Assembly: GCA_021202925.1 (NCBI GenBank) | Contig: JAJQCD010000029.1 | Span: 1 to 63,483, forward strand | Origin: Clostridiales bacterium | Lineage (GTDB): Bacteria; Bacillota; Clostridia; Lachnospirales; Lachnospiraceae | Length of the DNA stretch: 63,483 nt | Direction of reading: 5' to 3' | In this document: piece by piece, positions 54,883 through 63,483 of the stretch | Numbering within the stretch: position 1 is the first letter of the stretch | How the letters are laid out: every line of letters starts with the position of its first letter | The notes under the pieces: model-generated | What the model was told of the DNA's origin: nothing | The model's input: the letters and a program-made list of their open reading frames with translations, nothing else | Database searches by the model: none | Translations under genes and position numbers: made by a program

Positions 54883-56160
54883 TTATTTCTCCTTCTCTGT
54901 ACCACGAAACTGCTTCATCAGACCCGCAAACAGTTCGGCCGGAATATACGCTCGAACCCGGATGCCGTCCGCCTCATATTCTTCCGAAATCAGTTCCCCG
55001 CTTCGCCGGATCATCTGAATCATCCCGGCTTCCTGATAGGAAAACAACCGCTCCAGATAGACTCTCCGGCTGCGCAGGATCGCTTCCAGCAATTCCAGCA
55101 GTTCCAAAACGCCCTGCCCGGTCTTCGCCGAAATCTGCACCTGGTAATCCGCGTGCAGGTCGCGTGGAATGTCCTCCTCCCGTTTCCGGTCAATCTTATT
55201 GAACACGGTCACAATCGTCTTGTCTCCGATCTCCAGATCACGAAGCGTCTCATACACCACATGCATCTGCATATCCATCGATGGATTCGAGCAATCGACC
55301 ACATGAAGAATGATATCGCTGTACTTCGCTTCTTCGAGCGTACTCTTAAATGCCTCAATCAGATGATGCGGCAGCTTGCGGATGAATCCGACCGTATCAG
55401 TCAGCAGGATACTCTGACCGCCCGCAAGAGAAAGACTCCGCGTCGTGGGATCCAGCGTCGCAAACAGCTTATCCTCCGCCAGAATCCCGGCATCCGTCAG
55501 ACGATTTAACAGCGTCGACTTCCCGGCGTTCGTGTAACCGACAATCGCGGCCACCGGCGTATGCGATTTCTCCCGCTGACGGCGCACCAGATCCCGATGC
55601 CGCTTTACTTCTTCCAGTTCCGCCTTCAATACACTGATTCGCTCATGTATCAGGCGACGATCCATCTCCAGCTTTTTCTCGCCCGGTCCTCTCGTGCCAA
55701 TGCCTCCGCCCAGACGGGAAAGGGAATTTCGCATGCCGACCAGACGGACCGCCCGGTATTTTAACTGCGCCAGTTCCACCTGAATCTTGCCCTCAGCCGT
55801 CGTCGCACGCGCTGCAAAAATATCCAGGATCACCATCGTCCGATCCATGACCTTCGTCTCCAGCGCGTCTTCGAGATTGCGAAGCTGCGCTGGTGACAGC
55901 TCGTCATCGCAGACTACACCGGTCGCGCCAAGCTGCGCAATCTGTTCCCGGATCTCTTCGATCTTTCCCGTACCGATATAGGTCCCCGGATGAATCTGCA
56001 CACGGTTCTGTATCGTCTTTGCCAGCGTCACCGCGCCCGCCGTCTTCACCAGTTCCTCCAGCTCGTCAAGAGATGCCATCGTATCGCTCTCCTCACCGGT
56101 ACTCGCTGCAATCAGGATGACTCTTTCCTGCTCTTCCCGAATTTCAATCAAATCTGCCAT
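54883..56160 (-). CDS. hflX: Ribosome-associated GTPase HflX
   Basis: 425 residues. N-terminal HflX domain (GTYIGTGKIEEIREQI, VCDDELSPAQLRNLE), helical linker, then G domain: GYTNAGKSTLLNRL (G1), DTVGFIRKLPHHLIEAF (G3), VFNKIDRK (G4) and SAKTGQG (G5). It splits or rescues stalled ribosomes under stress. It directly precedes ftsH, with the two genes touching. Confidence 0.97.
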   Translation of the reverse strand: MADLIEIREEQERVILIAASTGEESDTMASLDELEELVKTAGAVTLAKTIQNRVQIHPGTYIGTGKIEEIREQIAQLGATGVVCDDELSPAQLRNLEDALETKVMDRTMVILDIFAARATTAEGKIQVELAQLKYRAVRLVGMRNSLSRLGGGIGTRGPGEKKLEMDRRLIHERISVLKAELEEVKRHRDLVRRQREKSHTPVAAIVGYTNAGKSTLLNRLTDAGILAEDKLFATLDPTTRSLSLAGGQSILLTDTVGFIRKLPHHLIEAFKSTLEEAKYSDIILHVVDCSNPSMDMQMHVVYETLRDLEIGDKTIVTVFNKIDRKREEDIPRDLHADYQVQISAKTGQGVLELLELLEAILRSRRVYLERLFSYQEAGMIQMIRRSGELISEEYEADGIRVRAYIPAELFAGLMKQFRGTEKEK

Positions 56161-56245
56161 GCCATTTCCATTTTCCTTTTCCGCCCGGTCCGCCTGGCAA
56201 CAACGATCTCATGTCCCTGCTTCACCCGGAACGGTTGTTACCTGT

Positions 56246-57592
56246 CTACTGTGCTGCTGGCGACGACTCGGCCTCAGTGCCTTCCTCCTGGCTTTCTTCT
56301 TCCGTGCTTTCTTCCGCCTCGCCCGAATCCGTCTCTTCCTGGCCTTCGGTTCCGGCCAGAATCTCATCCGCGTTATCCACTCTGGTTCGCAGGAATTCGA
56401 TTTCCCGTTCTGCCTCATCCGTAGAGCCGTATTTCGTCACCCAGGCCTGAAACAGCCGCAGAGCGCTTTCATAATCCCCGGTTCCCTCTGCGACAACCGC
56501 TTCATTATACGCCAGTTCCTTCTGCGCCGTCTCGTCATCCGTATATGCCTTGCCGAGTGCAATGTACTGCGCGGCCATCTCGTAATCCTCGATTGCGATC
56601 CGCTGCACTGCCATCTGGTTATAAATCCGCCCCTGTGCCACGCCGATCTCCAGCGCCGACTCCAGATCCCCGGTCTCAATCAGGCACAGGACAACGCCGG
56701 TCTTATAATCCGTATCATCCGGATACGCCTCCATCAGCTTCCGGTAGGTCGCCAGCGCGGCCTCATAATCGCCTTGCCGGTACTCCGCTTCTGCCCGGCA
56801 GCTGAGCACCTCTGCCTCAAACTCGCCGATCTGGCTCCCCGACTTCGCAAGCGCCGCATCCAGAGCCGCAATCGCAGCCTCATAATCGCCCTGAGCCAAA
56901 AGTTCGGCTCCCTCCTGCGCATAGGCCTGCATCTGTTCCCGGTTCCGGTTTCGGATATAAAAGAAGGCGCCGCCAATCACAGCCACAACCAGTACCGCCA
57001 GTACAAGCCATGCCCCCGGTCCGACTCCCCGTCTTCTGCGGCGGCGTCCTGAACCACGGGATCCATTTCCGGACCCCAGCGGCGGACGCTGCCCGGACAC
57101 AACACGTCCGGCTCCGGCCGATGACTTCCGTCCGCTGCTTCCGGTCCGGCCGGAAGCAGACATACCGCCACCGGCAGACGAATACGAGCCGGTCCGCGTT
57201 CCCGTTGTACGCATTCTCGAACCGCCCGTCCTGTTCCGTTCACTGGAAGCCGTACCTCTCGATCCTCCTGCCGCGTTTCGCTGACCAGAGCCGGTACTGC
57301 GCGAAGCCGATGCACGAGGCCCTTCCGTTCTCCCTGCTCCGGCACGCGCACCCGTCGTTCCACTGCGTCCGGACAGCATATCTACACTCGGCCCGGAAGC
57401 GGCAGACGCGCTGCGCGCCGTGCGGGATCCGGAAGCACCGTTTCTCACATTGCTTCGCAGGCCATTCCCGGTTCCGCCAATCACATTCAGTCCACGGCCG
57501 CCATCACGAGCCTGTCCATTTTGCTCCGCAGCCGCAATTCTCCTTGCGGTCTCCCAGTTGCCGCTCTCACTTCTTCTGCCGTTTCTGTCCAC
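56246..57592 (-). CDS. TPR membrane protein with Gly/Ser/Arg-rich cytoplasmic region
   Basis: 448 residues. The first about 190 residues are a low-complexity stretch of Gly, Ser, Arg and Thr with no predicted fold. A membrane helix follows (about 193-214, AWLVLAVLVVAVIGGAFFYI). The outer part holds four or five TPR units (AQEGAELLAQGDYEAAIAAL, AEAEYRQGDYEAALATYRKL and others) and ends in a Glu-rich tail. GTG is the probable start. Function unknown; TPR scaffolds next to wall and division genes are common. Confidence 0.82.
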   Translation of the reverse strand: MDRNGRRSESGNWETARRIAAAEQNGQARDGGRGLNVIGGTGNGLRSNVRNGASGSRTARSASAASGPSVDMLSGRSGTTGARAGAGRTEGPRASASRSTGSGQRNAAGGSRGTASSERNRTGGSRMRTTGTRTGSYSSAGGGMSASGRTGSSGRKSSAGAGRVVSGQRPPLGSGNGSRGSGRRRRRRGVGPGAWLVLAVLVVAVIGGAFFYIRNRNREQMQAYAQEGAELLAQGDYEAAIAALDAALAKSGSQIGEFEAEVLSCRAEAEYRQGDYEAALATYRKLMEAYPDDTDYKTGVVLCLIETGDLESALEIGVAQGRIYNQMAVQRIAIEDYEMAAQYIALGKAYTDDETAQKELAYNEAVVAEGTGDYESALRLFQAWVTKYGSTDEAEREIEFLRTRVDNADEILAGTEGQEETDSGEAEESTEEESQEEGTEAESSPAAQ

Positions 57593-57659
57593 ATTCTCAC
57601 ATCTTTCTGCCGGCCTGACCGGCTTATGTCGCCTGTTATTCTCCCGGCTTCCTCAAAAT

Positions 57660-58094
57660 CTATTTCCTGCCCGTGCTTCCAAATCCGCCCCGGTCCTCGT
57701 GTCCCAGCCGATCCGTCTCCTCGAACTCGATCGTCGGCTGATGCTCCATGATCCGAAACTGGCAGATCCGGTCCCCCTCACGGATTTCCGTATCCTGAAG
57801 CGCATATGCAGGAAAAAACCACTGATCCTTGTCCCCACAATATGTCTCATCAATCACGCCCATGTGATTCGTCTGAATAATTCCAAAATTCTTAAACGTA
57901 CTGCTGCGCGGCACAATATGCGCTTCATAGCCGGCCGGCAATTCCATTGCCACTCCCAGCGGAATCAGGGCAAACTCTCCTGCCCGCAGCCGGATATTCT
58001 GCGCCGCCCGCAGATCAATCCAGTCAGACTTCCCGCCTATGTAAGCAAGCTTCTCCAGGTTCTCATTCAGATATTTAATCCTGATCTTCGGCAT
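57660..58094 (-). CDS. dut: Deoxyuridine 5'-triphosphate nucleotidohydrolase
   Basis: About 144 residues, the trimeric dUTPase fold. Motifs: [54 protein letters not shown] and the C-terminal phosphate-binding tail RGGFGSTG. It removes dUTP and supplies dUMP. GAGGAGAAGACAG inside the end of scpB sets the start at 58094; longer versions of this frame overlap scpB more and are not used. Confidence 0.94.
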   Translation of the reverse strand: MPKIRIKYLNENLEKLAYIGGKSDWIDLRAAQNIRLRAGEFALIPLGVAMELPAGYEAHIVPRSSTFKNFGIIQTNHMGVIDETYCGDKDQWFFPAYALQDTEIREGDRICQFRIMEHQPTIEFEETDRLGHEDRGGFGSTGRK

Positions 58095-58917
58095 CTGTCT
58101 TCTCCTCATCCTCCTGCCCGTCCGTCTTCTTTTCCCGCTCGTCCAACGGCTCCGCCAGATCTTCATCCAGCTTCAGCTGCAGTTCCTCCTCGACTTCCTG
58201 TACAATTTCTTCCTCCTGCTCCGGGTTCACCGACGGCAGATCCGATGTCGACGTCACGCCAAAGCGGCGTAAAAATTCCTCCGTCGTCGCAAAAAGCACC
58301 GGACGTCCAGGAGCGTCCATCCGACCTACCTCGCAGATCAGGCCATATTCCACCAGCCGGTTTACCGCATGATCCGAGGAAACGCCGCGTATCCGGGCAA
58401 TCTCCATCTTGGTCACCGGCTGCTTGTAAGCCACAATCGACAGCGTCTCCATCAGGACGTCGGTCAGAACCTGCCGCTTCGGCGCCTTCGCCACCCGGAT
58501 CAGATTCTCATAAAACTGCGGACGCGTACACATCTGATAGGCTCCGTCCAGTTCAATAATCTGCATCCCCCGGTTCTCCCGTTCCAGGCGTTCCCGCAGA
58601 TGTTCCACTGCACGTTTCGCGACCGGTTCCGTCTCATCGAGCGCCGCCGCCAGCTGCCGCAGTTCCACCGAATCCCCCATGGTAAAAAGGATCGCCTCGA
58701 TCACCGCTTCCCGATCGGATTCTCCCTCCGGGACAATCATCTCCATCTGGCCACTCTCATCGCCTTCACTCAGCGCGACTGCCACTCCGGCCTCCGGTTC
58801 CCCTGACGTCTCCTCGTCAGGCGGGCGCCGGTTCCAAAGCCGCTCCCGCTCCTGCTGGGCTTCCAGATCCATATCCGCGGCCAGTTCAAACTCATCTTCC
58901 TCAAACTGATTCTGCAT
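58075..58917 (-). CDS. scpB: Segregation and condensation protein B
   Basis: 280 residues, longer than the usual about 190. The winged-helix core lies at about 70-225 ([74 protein letters not shown]). Both ends are extended by acidic stretches rich in Glu and Asp. It works with ScpA and SMC in chromosome compaction. It follows scpA by 8 bases; dut overlaps its end. Confidence 0.96.
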   Translation of the reverse strand: MQNQFEEDEFELAADMDLEAQQERERLWNRRPPDEETSGEPEAGVAVALSEGDESGQMEMIVPEGESDREAVIEAILFTMGDSVELRQLAAALDETEPVAKRAVEHLRERLERENRGMQIIELDGAYQMCTRPQFYENLIRVAKAPKRQVLTDVLMETLSIVAYKQPVTKMEIARIRGVSSDHAVNRLVEYGLICEVGRMDAPGRPVLFATTEEFLRRFGVTSTSDLPSVNPEQEEEIVQEVEEELQLKLDEDLAEPLDEREKKTDGQEDEEKTDAEDQD

Positions 58918-58925
58918 CTCTGTTT

Positions 58926-59729
58926 CTATCCCTCAAACTCCTCGATTCCCTCCAGAACCAGGTCTTCCTCCTCGCCCTCTGCTTCAAGCGTCTCAATCTG
59001 CATATCACCGAAGCTGTACTCCTGCGTCAGACCGATTTTTCCGATCTTCATCAGTTCAAGAACCGCCAGAAAGGTTACCACAATCTCCAGGCGATCTCCA
59101 TGCCGTTCCAGCATCTGGCGAAAGCCGAATCTTCGATGGATCCGGGCGTAATCCATGACTTCCCGGACCCTCGTCTCCAGACTGACCGGTTCCCTGCGAA
59201 TCGTCCCAAACTCGCTGCGGATCGGATCGATCTTGTCTCTCTGCCGCTTCATCACCGATTCAAAAACCTGCCGCAGCTTCGCCAGCGTCAGGCCGTCCAG
59301 CATCCCGTCCAGATCCACCGGCGGCTCATACCGCGAGACCTCCTCCGGAAGCGCCCGCGACCGAAACAGTACCTCTCCCGCATCCTCCTCCATATCCTGC
59401 AGGGTCAGCGCCATCATCTTGTACCGCTTGTACTCCAGCAGACGCGCCACCAGCTCTGCCCTCGGGTCTTCCTCTCCGCCTTCTTCCTCCGGCTCTGCCG
59501 GAAGAAGCAGCCGGGATTTGATATCCAGAAGCGTAGCCGCCATCACCAGAAAATCACTGACCACATTTAAGTCTTCCCGTTCCATCCGGCTGACATACTC
59601 CAGATATTGTCTAGTGATCTCCACAATGGGAATGTCATAAATATCAACCTTATTCTTCTCAATCAGGTGAAGCAGAAGATCTAACGGTCCCTCAAACTTC
59701 TCCAGCTTATACGAAATTGCCAAGCCCAT
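58926..59729 (-). CDS. scpA: Segregation and condensation protein A
   Basis: 267 residues. Kleisin subunit that links SMC heads. Signatures: YKLEKFEGPLDLLLHLIEKN at the start, DFLVMAATLLDIKSRLLLP, and the C-terminal winged helix with VVTFLAVLELMKIGKIGLTQ. The start overlaps the end of the upstream phosphoesterase by 23 bases. Forms an operon with scpB and dut. Confidence 0.97.
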   Translation of the reverse strand: MGLAISYKLEKFEGPLDLLLHLIEKNKVDIYDIPIVEITRQYLEYVSRMEREDLNVVSDFLVMAATLLDIKSRLLLPAEPEEEGGEEDPRAELVARLLEYKRYKMMALTLQDMEEDAGEVLFRSRALPEEVSRYEPPVDLDGMLDGLTLAKLRQVFESVMKRQRDKIDPIRSEFGTIRREPVSLETRVREVMDYARIHRRFGFRQMLERHGDRLEIVVTFLAVLELMKIGKIGLTQEYSFGDMQIETLEAEGEEEDLVLEGIEEFEG

Positions 59730-60636
59730 ATTCCTCCGTCATACACGCTTTCTGCTCACACACCGGCGCATTCCCTGGCACAAGTTTCAGAACTGCTACC
59801 TGCGGCCGGTTATTAAAACGGATGTTAATCGAGTGTGTGCCCAGCCCACGTCCGACGATCATGCAGCATCCGTCCCGCTCAAATGTCCCCGCGCAATACG
59901 GCAGAAAGAACTGGAACTGCGGCGTCATCACGCCGCCGAGTCCCGGCAGCCGGATCGTTCCGCCATGGAAATGCCCCGCAAGCGTCAGATCCGCTCCCCA
60001 GCCGATGCACGCGTCGAAAAACAGCGGTGAATGCAGCAGCAAAATCTGATACCGCGAGTGATCTGCCTCTCCCAGCCGATGCGTCAGATCATCCGCCTGC
60101 AGCTTCGGCGGAACCAGATTCCGATAATAAATTTTATCAATATTCGCGCCGCTTACAACAATATCGTCACCAAACGGCGCCGAACGATCCGACAGATAAA
60201 TCACTCCGAATTCACGCAGCAGATGCCGGAATTCCCGATACAGGCCGCCGTAAATCTCCCACTCACTGCACAAACGTTGCTCATGGTTCCCGTTGCCATA
60301 AAAAACCGGCACTCCCAGACCGGCAAGCCCTTCCAGGAGACGGCGCGTCACCTCCAGCGAGGCCTTCCCCGGCTTCGCAATCATCGTGTCCCCGCCAATC
60401 AGAACCGCGTCCGGTGCGGTGCTGCGGATCGCAAGCAACAGCTGTCCGTTCCCCTCGCCAAATTCCTTATCATGCAAATCCGTCAGGAACACCATCGTCC
60501 GATCCCGCCGCAGCTTCGGAGAGTACAACGTCGTTTCCTCCACCACAAAGTGATCCCGCTCAAACTGGGAACGGGCAATCCCGCCCGCCGCAGCCGCTGC
60601 CAGAAACGCCGCGCCTCTTTTCAAATACCGGTTCAT
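59707..60636 (-). CDS. Calcineurin-like metallophosphoesterase, YkuE-like
   Basis: About 309 residues. An N-terminal hydrophobic segment (10-22, AAFLAAAAAGGIARS) may be a Tat-like or membrane signal. Motifs in order: VFLTDLHDKEFG (DxH), IGGDTMIAK (GD), YGNGNHEQR (GNHE), LLHSPLFFD and LAGHFHGGTIRLPGL (GHxHGG). The GHFHGGT form matches the YkuE/YaeI type of phosphodiesterase. GGAAGGAGGGAACCG sets the start at 60636. Confidence 0.91.
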   Translation of the reverse strand: MNRYLKRGAAFLAAAAAGGIARSQFERDHFVVEETTLYSPKLRRDRTMVFLTDLHDKEFGEGNGQLLLAIRSTAPDAVLIGGDTMIAKPGKASLEVTRRLLEGLAGLGVPVFYGNGNHEQRLCSEWEIYGGLYREFRHLLREFGVIYLSDRSAPFGDDIVVSGANIDKIYYRNLVPPKLQADDLTHRLGEADHSRYQILLLHSPLFFDACIGWGADLTLAGHFHGGTIRLPGLGGVMTPQFQFFLPYCAGTFERDGCCMIVGRGLGTHSINIRFNNRPQVAVLKLVPGNAPVCEQKACMTEEYGLGNFV

Positions 60637-60791
60637 CGGTTCCCTCCTTCCGATCCGGACATAACACCCGTTTTCCCTGTCATGGCGAAAGAAAGAGTCC
60701 TGCACGCTTCAGAACTCTTCCTTTTGCAAAGTCTATGCAATTATAACATACTTTCATCCACGATGTAAACATCTATTCGGAACGACAGCCG

Positions 60792-62453
60792 TTACCGGAT
60801 GAGGATGCCGTTCTCATCGACCTGATATCCGTCCGGCGTCGTCGTATCCGTCAGAAGCACGCCGTCCTCTCCAAGATAATACCAGCAGCCGCCATCATAA
60901 ATCCAGCTCGAAGTCACCGCGCGGCCGCTCTCCGGCGAGAAATAATACCAGGAACCATTGGTGAAATTTCTCCATCCGGTTGCCATGTAACTGTTGGAAT
61001 CAAACCAGTATTCATAGCCGTCGATCGTCAGCCACTCCCCCTCCGCCAGCGTACCATCCGGCTTGATATAATACCAGCCGACAGTATCCTTCCGCCAGCC
61101 CCAGGAAGCGTCCGTACTCTGCGTGTCTCCGGATGGTCCGGCCGCCACGTCCACATCATCCGCCATCACCGTCTCAGCAGTCGTCTCTGTCGCAGCTGCT
61201 GCCGGTGTCTCTGCTTCCGTCTGATCCGCCTGCTCCGACGCCGCACCCGGTCCCGAAACGACCGTCGGTCCGCTCTCTTCCTCTCCGGTCTCCACGCTTC
61301 CGGCCTGTGCACTTAACGCAGGTCCCGACAATACACCGGCATTGCCTGTCCCCGGCGTCTCCGTCTGTCCCGTGCTGCCCGTCAATCCCGTCAGTGCCGT
61401 ATAATTGGCGAATCCATAGTCCAGCATCGCTTTCGTATCCGTATAATGCGTTCCCGTCGCCTTCAGGACGACCGCAATTAATCGCACTCCGTCGCGCTCC
61501 ACCGCCGTCACCAGCGTATTGCCGGCAAGAGAAGTATATCCCGTCTTGCCGCCGATGATTCCTTCATAATAACGGGAATCCGACGGATACATCATCTTAT
61601 GTCCCATGGTGATCGTCCGCGCCGCCTCATTGATCGTAGACGGGAAATCGTAAGTCAGCGTCGTATCAATCTTACGGAATGTCTCACTCTGAACCGCCGC
61701 GCGCATGATCAGCGCCATGTCATACGCCGTCGTCCTGTGCGCGGAATCATTGAGACCATTCGGGTTCACAAAATTCGTATTCGTGCAGCCAAGCTCCGCC
61801 GCGCGCCGGTTCATCAAATCCGCAAACGCGCTGACACTCCCGGAAATATGCTCCGCCAGGCCATTGGCAATCTCATTCGCCGATTTCAGCAGCAGGCCAT
61901 ACAGGCACTGCTCCACCGTCAGCTGATCGCCCTCCGTAATATTTAACGACACCGCGCCCGACTCCAGATCCGTTGTCGCCGACGCCGAGAAGGTTACCAC
62001 GTCATCCAGCGAACAGTTCTCCAGCGTCAGCAGCGCAGTCATAATCTTCGTAATGCTGGCCGGGTAAAACTGCTCGTTCTCATTCTTTCCGTACAGCACC
62101 TTCCCGGTCGCCGCATCGAGAAGAACCGCGCCTTCCGCTGAAACCGTCGGCTCCTCTGTACTCGCCACAGCCACCGATGCTTCGGTCTCCGTCCCCGACG
62201 CCACGGATTGCGAACTTTCTACATTCGTCTCTGTGCCTGTCGTCGCCGCGCCAGCCGTTCCCTGAATCGGTGAAGAAAGCGTCCCGCCCAGTCCGGATGA
62301 AAGCACCGATGATTCTGTCGGCAACGAAGTCGACAGAGTTCCCGTCTCTCCCGCTACAGAAATCGGCGAAATGATGATCTCCGCATAAGCTGTCTGACCG
62401 AATGCCAGCGCAAACCCCAGCCCAAGGGCCGCCAGTCTTTTCCAGTATTTCAT
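60792..62453 (-). CDS. D-alanyl-D-alanine carboxypeptidase with C-terminal wall-binding repeats
   Basis: 553 residues. A signal peptide (1-24) leads to a Ser/Thr-rich stretch and the PBP5-like catalytic domain: SITK (near 133-136), SAN (in LKSANEIANGLAEH) and KTG (GGKTGYTSLAGN). A second Thr/Ala-rich linker (about 360-450) joins four aromatic repeats of the choline/cell-wall-binding type (VGWYYIKPDGTLAEGEWLTI, WRNFTNGSWYYFSPESGRAV). It would trim peptidoglycan stems while held on the wall. Confidence 0.94.
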   Translation of the reverse strand: MKYWKRLAALGLGFALAFGQTAYAEIIISPISVAGETGTLSTSLPTESSVLSSGLGGTLSSPIQGTAGAATTGTETNVESSQSVASGTETEASVAVASTEEPTVSAEGAVLLDAATGKVLYGKNENEQFYPASITKIMTALLTLENCSLDDVVTFSASATTDLESGAVSLNITEGDQLTVEQCLYGLLLKSANEIANGLAEHISGSVSAFADLMNRRAAELGCTNTNFVNPNGLNDSAHRTTAYDMALIMRAAVQSETFRKIDTTLTYDFPSTINEAARTITMGHKMMYPSDSRYYEGIIGGKTGYTSLAGNTLVTAVERDGVRLIAVVLKATGTHYTDTKAMLDYGFANYTALTGLTGSTGQTETPGTGNAGVLSGPALSAQAGSVETGEEESGPTVVSGPGAASEQADQTEAETPAAAATETTAETVMADDVDVAAGPSGDTQSTDASWGWRKDTVGWYYIKPDGTLAEGEWLTIDGYEYWFDSNSYMATGWRNFTNGSWYYFSPESGRAVTSSWIYDGGCWYYLGEDGVLLTDTTTPDGYQVDENGILIR

Positions 62454-62635
62454 TCGTAATCTCCTGTCCTGTGTTTGGATTTTCTACAGTATAACACAGA
62501 ATCTCACGATGAAATCTGACGACTTTCTTACGGTTTGCGAAATAAATCCAGCGGCAACTGCCGCCGGACGAACCGGAACATTCATAAGATTCCGTCCGCA
62601 ATCGTATCATTTAAAAAACAGAACCGGAGATTTCC

Positions 62636-63442
62636 ATGATCCGAACCCTCACCAGAATCAGTCTTCTTCTGGTTGCGGCCTTCCTGATCGGCAACCGCAT
62701 CGCCCGTCTGACCGCCCCTCATGACCAGGCCACGAGCGCCGCCGTTCCTGTCTCATCAGAAGAGAACTGGGGTCTTTCCTTTCAGCAGGAAGGCCAGCCC
62801 CCGGTCGCCAATGCCACTTCCGACTACCTGAGCCAGTTCCATGCCCATTATGCTGCCGACACGGATGAAAAAGTCATCTACCTGACCTTTGACGCCGGCT
62901 ACGAGAACGGCAATACCGCTCCCATCCTCGATGCGCTGAACAAACACCACGCCCCCGCAACCTTTTTTCTGGTCGGAAATTTTTTAAACACCAGCCCTGA
63001 CCTCGTCCGGAGAATGGTTGCGGAAGGCCATACCGTCGGCAACCACACCTTTCATCACCCGGACATGTCCGGCATCTCCACCCGGGAAGCCTTCTCCGAA
63101 GAACTGACTGCCCTGGAAACACTCTATGAACAGGTCACCGGTCAGCCCATGAAAAAGTATTACCGTCCTCCCCAGGGCAAATACAGTGAAACCAACCTGC
63201 AGATGGCAAAGGAACTCGGCTATCACACCTTTTTCTGGAGCCTCGCCTATGTCGACTGGTACGAAAACGATCAGCCGACCCACGAAGCCGCCTTTGGCAA
63301 ACTCCTCTCCCGCATTCATCCGGGCGCGATTGTTCTGCTGCACAGCACCTCCCGTACCAATGCCGAAATTCTCGATGAACTGCTGACCAAATGGGAGGAA
63401 ATGGGCTATACCTTTCATTCCCTGGATGAACTGGTTGTCTGA
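62636..63442 (+). CDS. Polysaccharide deacetylase (NodB fold)
   Basis: 268 residues. An N-terminal membrane or signal segment (7-23, ISLLLVAAFLIGNRI) places it outside the cell. NodB motifs: IYLTFDAGYENGNT (catalytic Asp), GHTVGNHTFHHPDM (zinc ligands), YYRPPQGKYS (Arg of motif 3), WSLAYVDWYEND, and HPGAIVLLHST. The first motif is TFDAG, as in the PdaA-type peptidoglycan deacetylases rather than TFDDG. PdaA makes muramic delta-lactam in spores, so a spore-cortex role is possible. Confidence 0.93.
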   Translation: MIRTLTRISLLLVAAFLIGNRIARLTAPHDQATSAAVPVSSEENWGLSFQQEGQPPVANATSDYLSQFHAHYAADTDEKVIYLTFDAGYENGNTAPILDALNKHHAPATFFLVGNFLNTSPDLVRRMVAEGHTVGNHTFHHPDMSGISTREAFSEELTALETLYEQVTGQPMKKYYRPPQGKYSETNLQMAKELGYHTFFWSLAYVDWYENDQPTHEAAFGKLLSRIHPGAIVLLHSTSRTNAEILDELLTKWEEMGYTFHSLDELVV

Positions 63443-63483
63443 GCGTGGAAACAGAAGATTGTCTCATCGGGCAAAGAATGTTA

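Noticed and set aside
1-63483. CRISPR array.
   Set aside because: No regularly spaced direct repeats with unique spacers and no cas gene were seen.

Overview
The window looks like chromosomal DNA of a moderately GC-rich anaerobic Firmicute, most likely a gut Lachnospiraceae-type Clostridium. The grounds are AGGAGG-type ribosome binding sites, pyruvate formate-lyase with its activase, a YesM/YesN two-component pair, a CIRCE element, a LoaP-type NusG paralog, a Spo0A-type DNA-binding domain, and the gene order scpA-scpB-dut. No tool or database was used; family names rest on recognisable motifs.

Layout. 0.1-2.5 kb: an OmpR-type two-component system whose kinase reads its last residues and stop codon out of a repeat element. 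2.6-8.7 kb: an unrecognised 500-residue protein, a small coiled-coil protein, a FlK-like thioesterase, a CdaR-type regulator divergent from glycerate kinase, and a D-2-hydroxyacid dehydrogenase. 8.8-13.8 kb: a D,D-carboxypeptidase and a second two-component system bracketed by two PepSY proteins. 13.9-17.0 kb: pflB-pflA behind a promoter that overlaps a Rex-like operator. 17.1-20.3 kb: yesN/yesM-type genes. 20.6-22.6 kb: a regulator joining a helix-turn-helix to a Spo0A C-terminal domain, an XRE repressor, and a loaP-type antiterminator.

22.8-29.0 kb is the most interesting part. A 6,133-bp mobile element sits inside an ABC-transporter permease gene. The permease N-terminal 236 codons lie at 28.96-29.67 kb and its last 37 codons at 22.71-22.84 kb. 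Joining the two at a shared 10-bp core (AAGACCTGAC) restores one continuous 273-codon frame. Inside the core repeats is a matched pair of 21-bp inverted ends (AAAATGATA-N6-ATATCG). The element carries a large serine recombinase, a 37-codon gene coupled to it, and a divergent cargo operon: a YdiB/AroE-like shikimate/quinate dehydrogenase followed by a complete TRAP transporter (dctQ-dctM-dctP) that ends at a good terminator. It therefore looks like a small non-phage integrative element that moves a shikimate/quinate-type uptake and oxidation module. Precise excision would repair the host permease.

29.7-63.4 kb is mostly ordinary housekeeping: YitT-family protein, a metallophosphoesterase, galK, htpG with a perfect CIRCE, a PrsA-like foldase, a HAD phosphatase, tRNA-Ser(CGA), an amidase, mnmA with a YrvO-like cysteine desulfurase, maf, metA, ligA, an rRNA pseudouridine synthase, tRNA-Arg(CCG), an acidic-tailed membrane protein overlapping queA, then a long minus-strand block uvrA-ftsH-hflX-TPR protein-dut-scpB-scpA-phosphoesterase-D,D-carboxypeptidase, and finally a polysaccharide deacetylase. 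Most genes are on the minus strand and many neighbours overlap by a few bases, which indicates operons. No CRISPR array, rRNA or phage structural gene was seen.
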